Source: CAMCXT01 sp046302715
GTDB lineage: Bacteria; Bacteroidota; Bacteroidia; M30B66
Reading direction: 5' to 3'
Assembly (NCBI GenBank): GCA_046302715.1
Contig: JBKCHQ010000126.1
Location: 1-6,523 of the forward strand
Length of the DNA: 6,523 nt
Shown here: positions 6,412-6,523 of the stretch, piece after piece
How the letters are laid out: each line of letters starts with the position of its first letter
Numbering within the stretch: position 1 is the stretch's first letter
The notes under the pieces: generated by a model
The model's database searches: none
What the model was told of the DNA's origin: nothing
What the model saw: only the letters and a program-made list of their open reading frames with translations
Translations under genes and position numbers: made by a program

Positions 6412-6523
6412 TGTGGTTGTATAATTTTTTCGCTTTCGGTGATGGCGTTTATTTTGCGCATCACTTCGAAGAAAACGTTGAGTTGGTCGGAAGGTATAAT
6501 GGAACGTACCCTTTCGTTGAAAA
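6408..6523 (-). CDS. C-terminal end of a small protein, probably a MarR-type regulator (partial)
   Basis: A frame enters from the right edge and runs for 37 full codons to TGA. The visible tail reads FNERVRSIIPSDQLNVFF, then EVMRKINAITESEKI and IQPQ. This is a charged, probably helical end of the form 'S..QL..FFEVM.KIN', as seen in the last dimerisation helix of MarR-family repressors. In my knowledge of Bacteroidota genomes, a MarR-type gene commonly stands directly before this set of beta-oxidation genes, and such regulators can respond to acyl-CoA. Only the tail is visible and the DNA-binding winged helix is not, so the assignment leans on position. That the frame is real is supported by its exact ATGA junction with fadN. 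Confidence 0.5.
   Translation of the reverse strand, partial: FNERVRSIIPSDQLNVFFEVMRKINAITESEKIIQPQ

Overview
The window looks like a chromosomal segment from a member of the Bacteroidota. This rests on the gene content, the AT-rich leaders without a clear Shine-Dalgarno sequence, and the presence of a four-helix-bundle (S23/IVS-type) gene, a family frequent in that phylum. No genus can be named from the sequence alone. Every supported gene lies on the minus strand, so the biological reading direction is from the right edge (6523) to the left edge (1).

Layout in transcription order: the last 37 codons of a small protein, probably a MarR-type regulator (6408-6523); an 801-residue 3-hydroxyacyl-CoA dehydrogenase/enoyl-CoA hydratase of the FadN type (4006-6411), whose start overlaps the preceding stop in an ATGA; a 123-residue four-helix-bundle protein (3519-3890) bracketed by inverted arrays of a 7-base ACGTAWW repeat (3479-3506 and 3981-4001, with in-phase decayed units to 3967); a 392-residue thiolase, FadA (2282-3460); a 596-residue VLCAD-like acyl-CoA dehydrogenase, FadE (480-2270); and an unrecognised multi-pass membrane protein that runs to or off the left edge (1-440).

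FadE, FadN and FadA together supply every step of the fatty-acid beta-oxidation spiral: acyl-CoA to enoyl-CoA, hydration, oxidation of the 3-hydroxy group, and thiolytic release of acetyl-CoA. The order fadN-fadA-fadE and the protein sizes match the fadNAE operon known from Bacillus subtilis. The acyl-CoA ligase and the electron-transfer flavoprotein are not in the window.

The most interesting part is 3474-4001. The four-helix-bundle gene and its repeats sit exactly in the fadN-fadA junction. The array starts 4 nt after the fadN stop and ends 18 nt before the fadA start, while the other junctions are tight (4-nt overlap, 11 nt, 39 nt). The repeats include a perfect 17-nt inverted pair enclosing the gene. 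This looks like a small inserted cassette that may be mobile at the DNA level, or may fold at the RNA level like the protein-coding intervening sequences of spirochaete 23S rRNA, for which this protein family is named.
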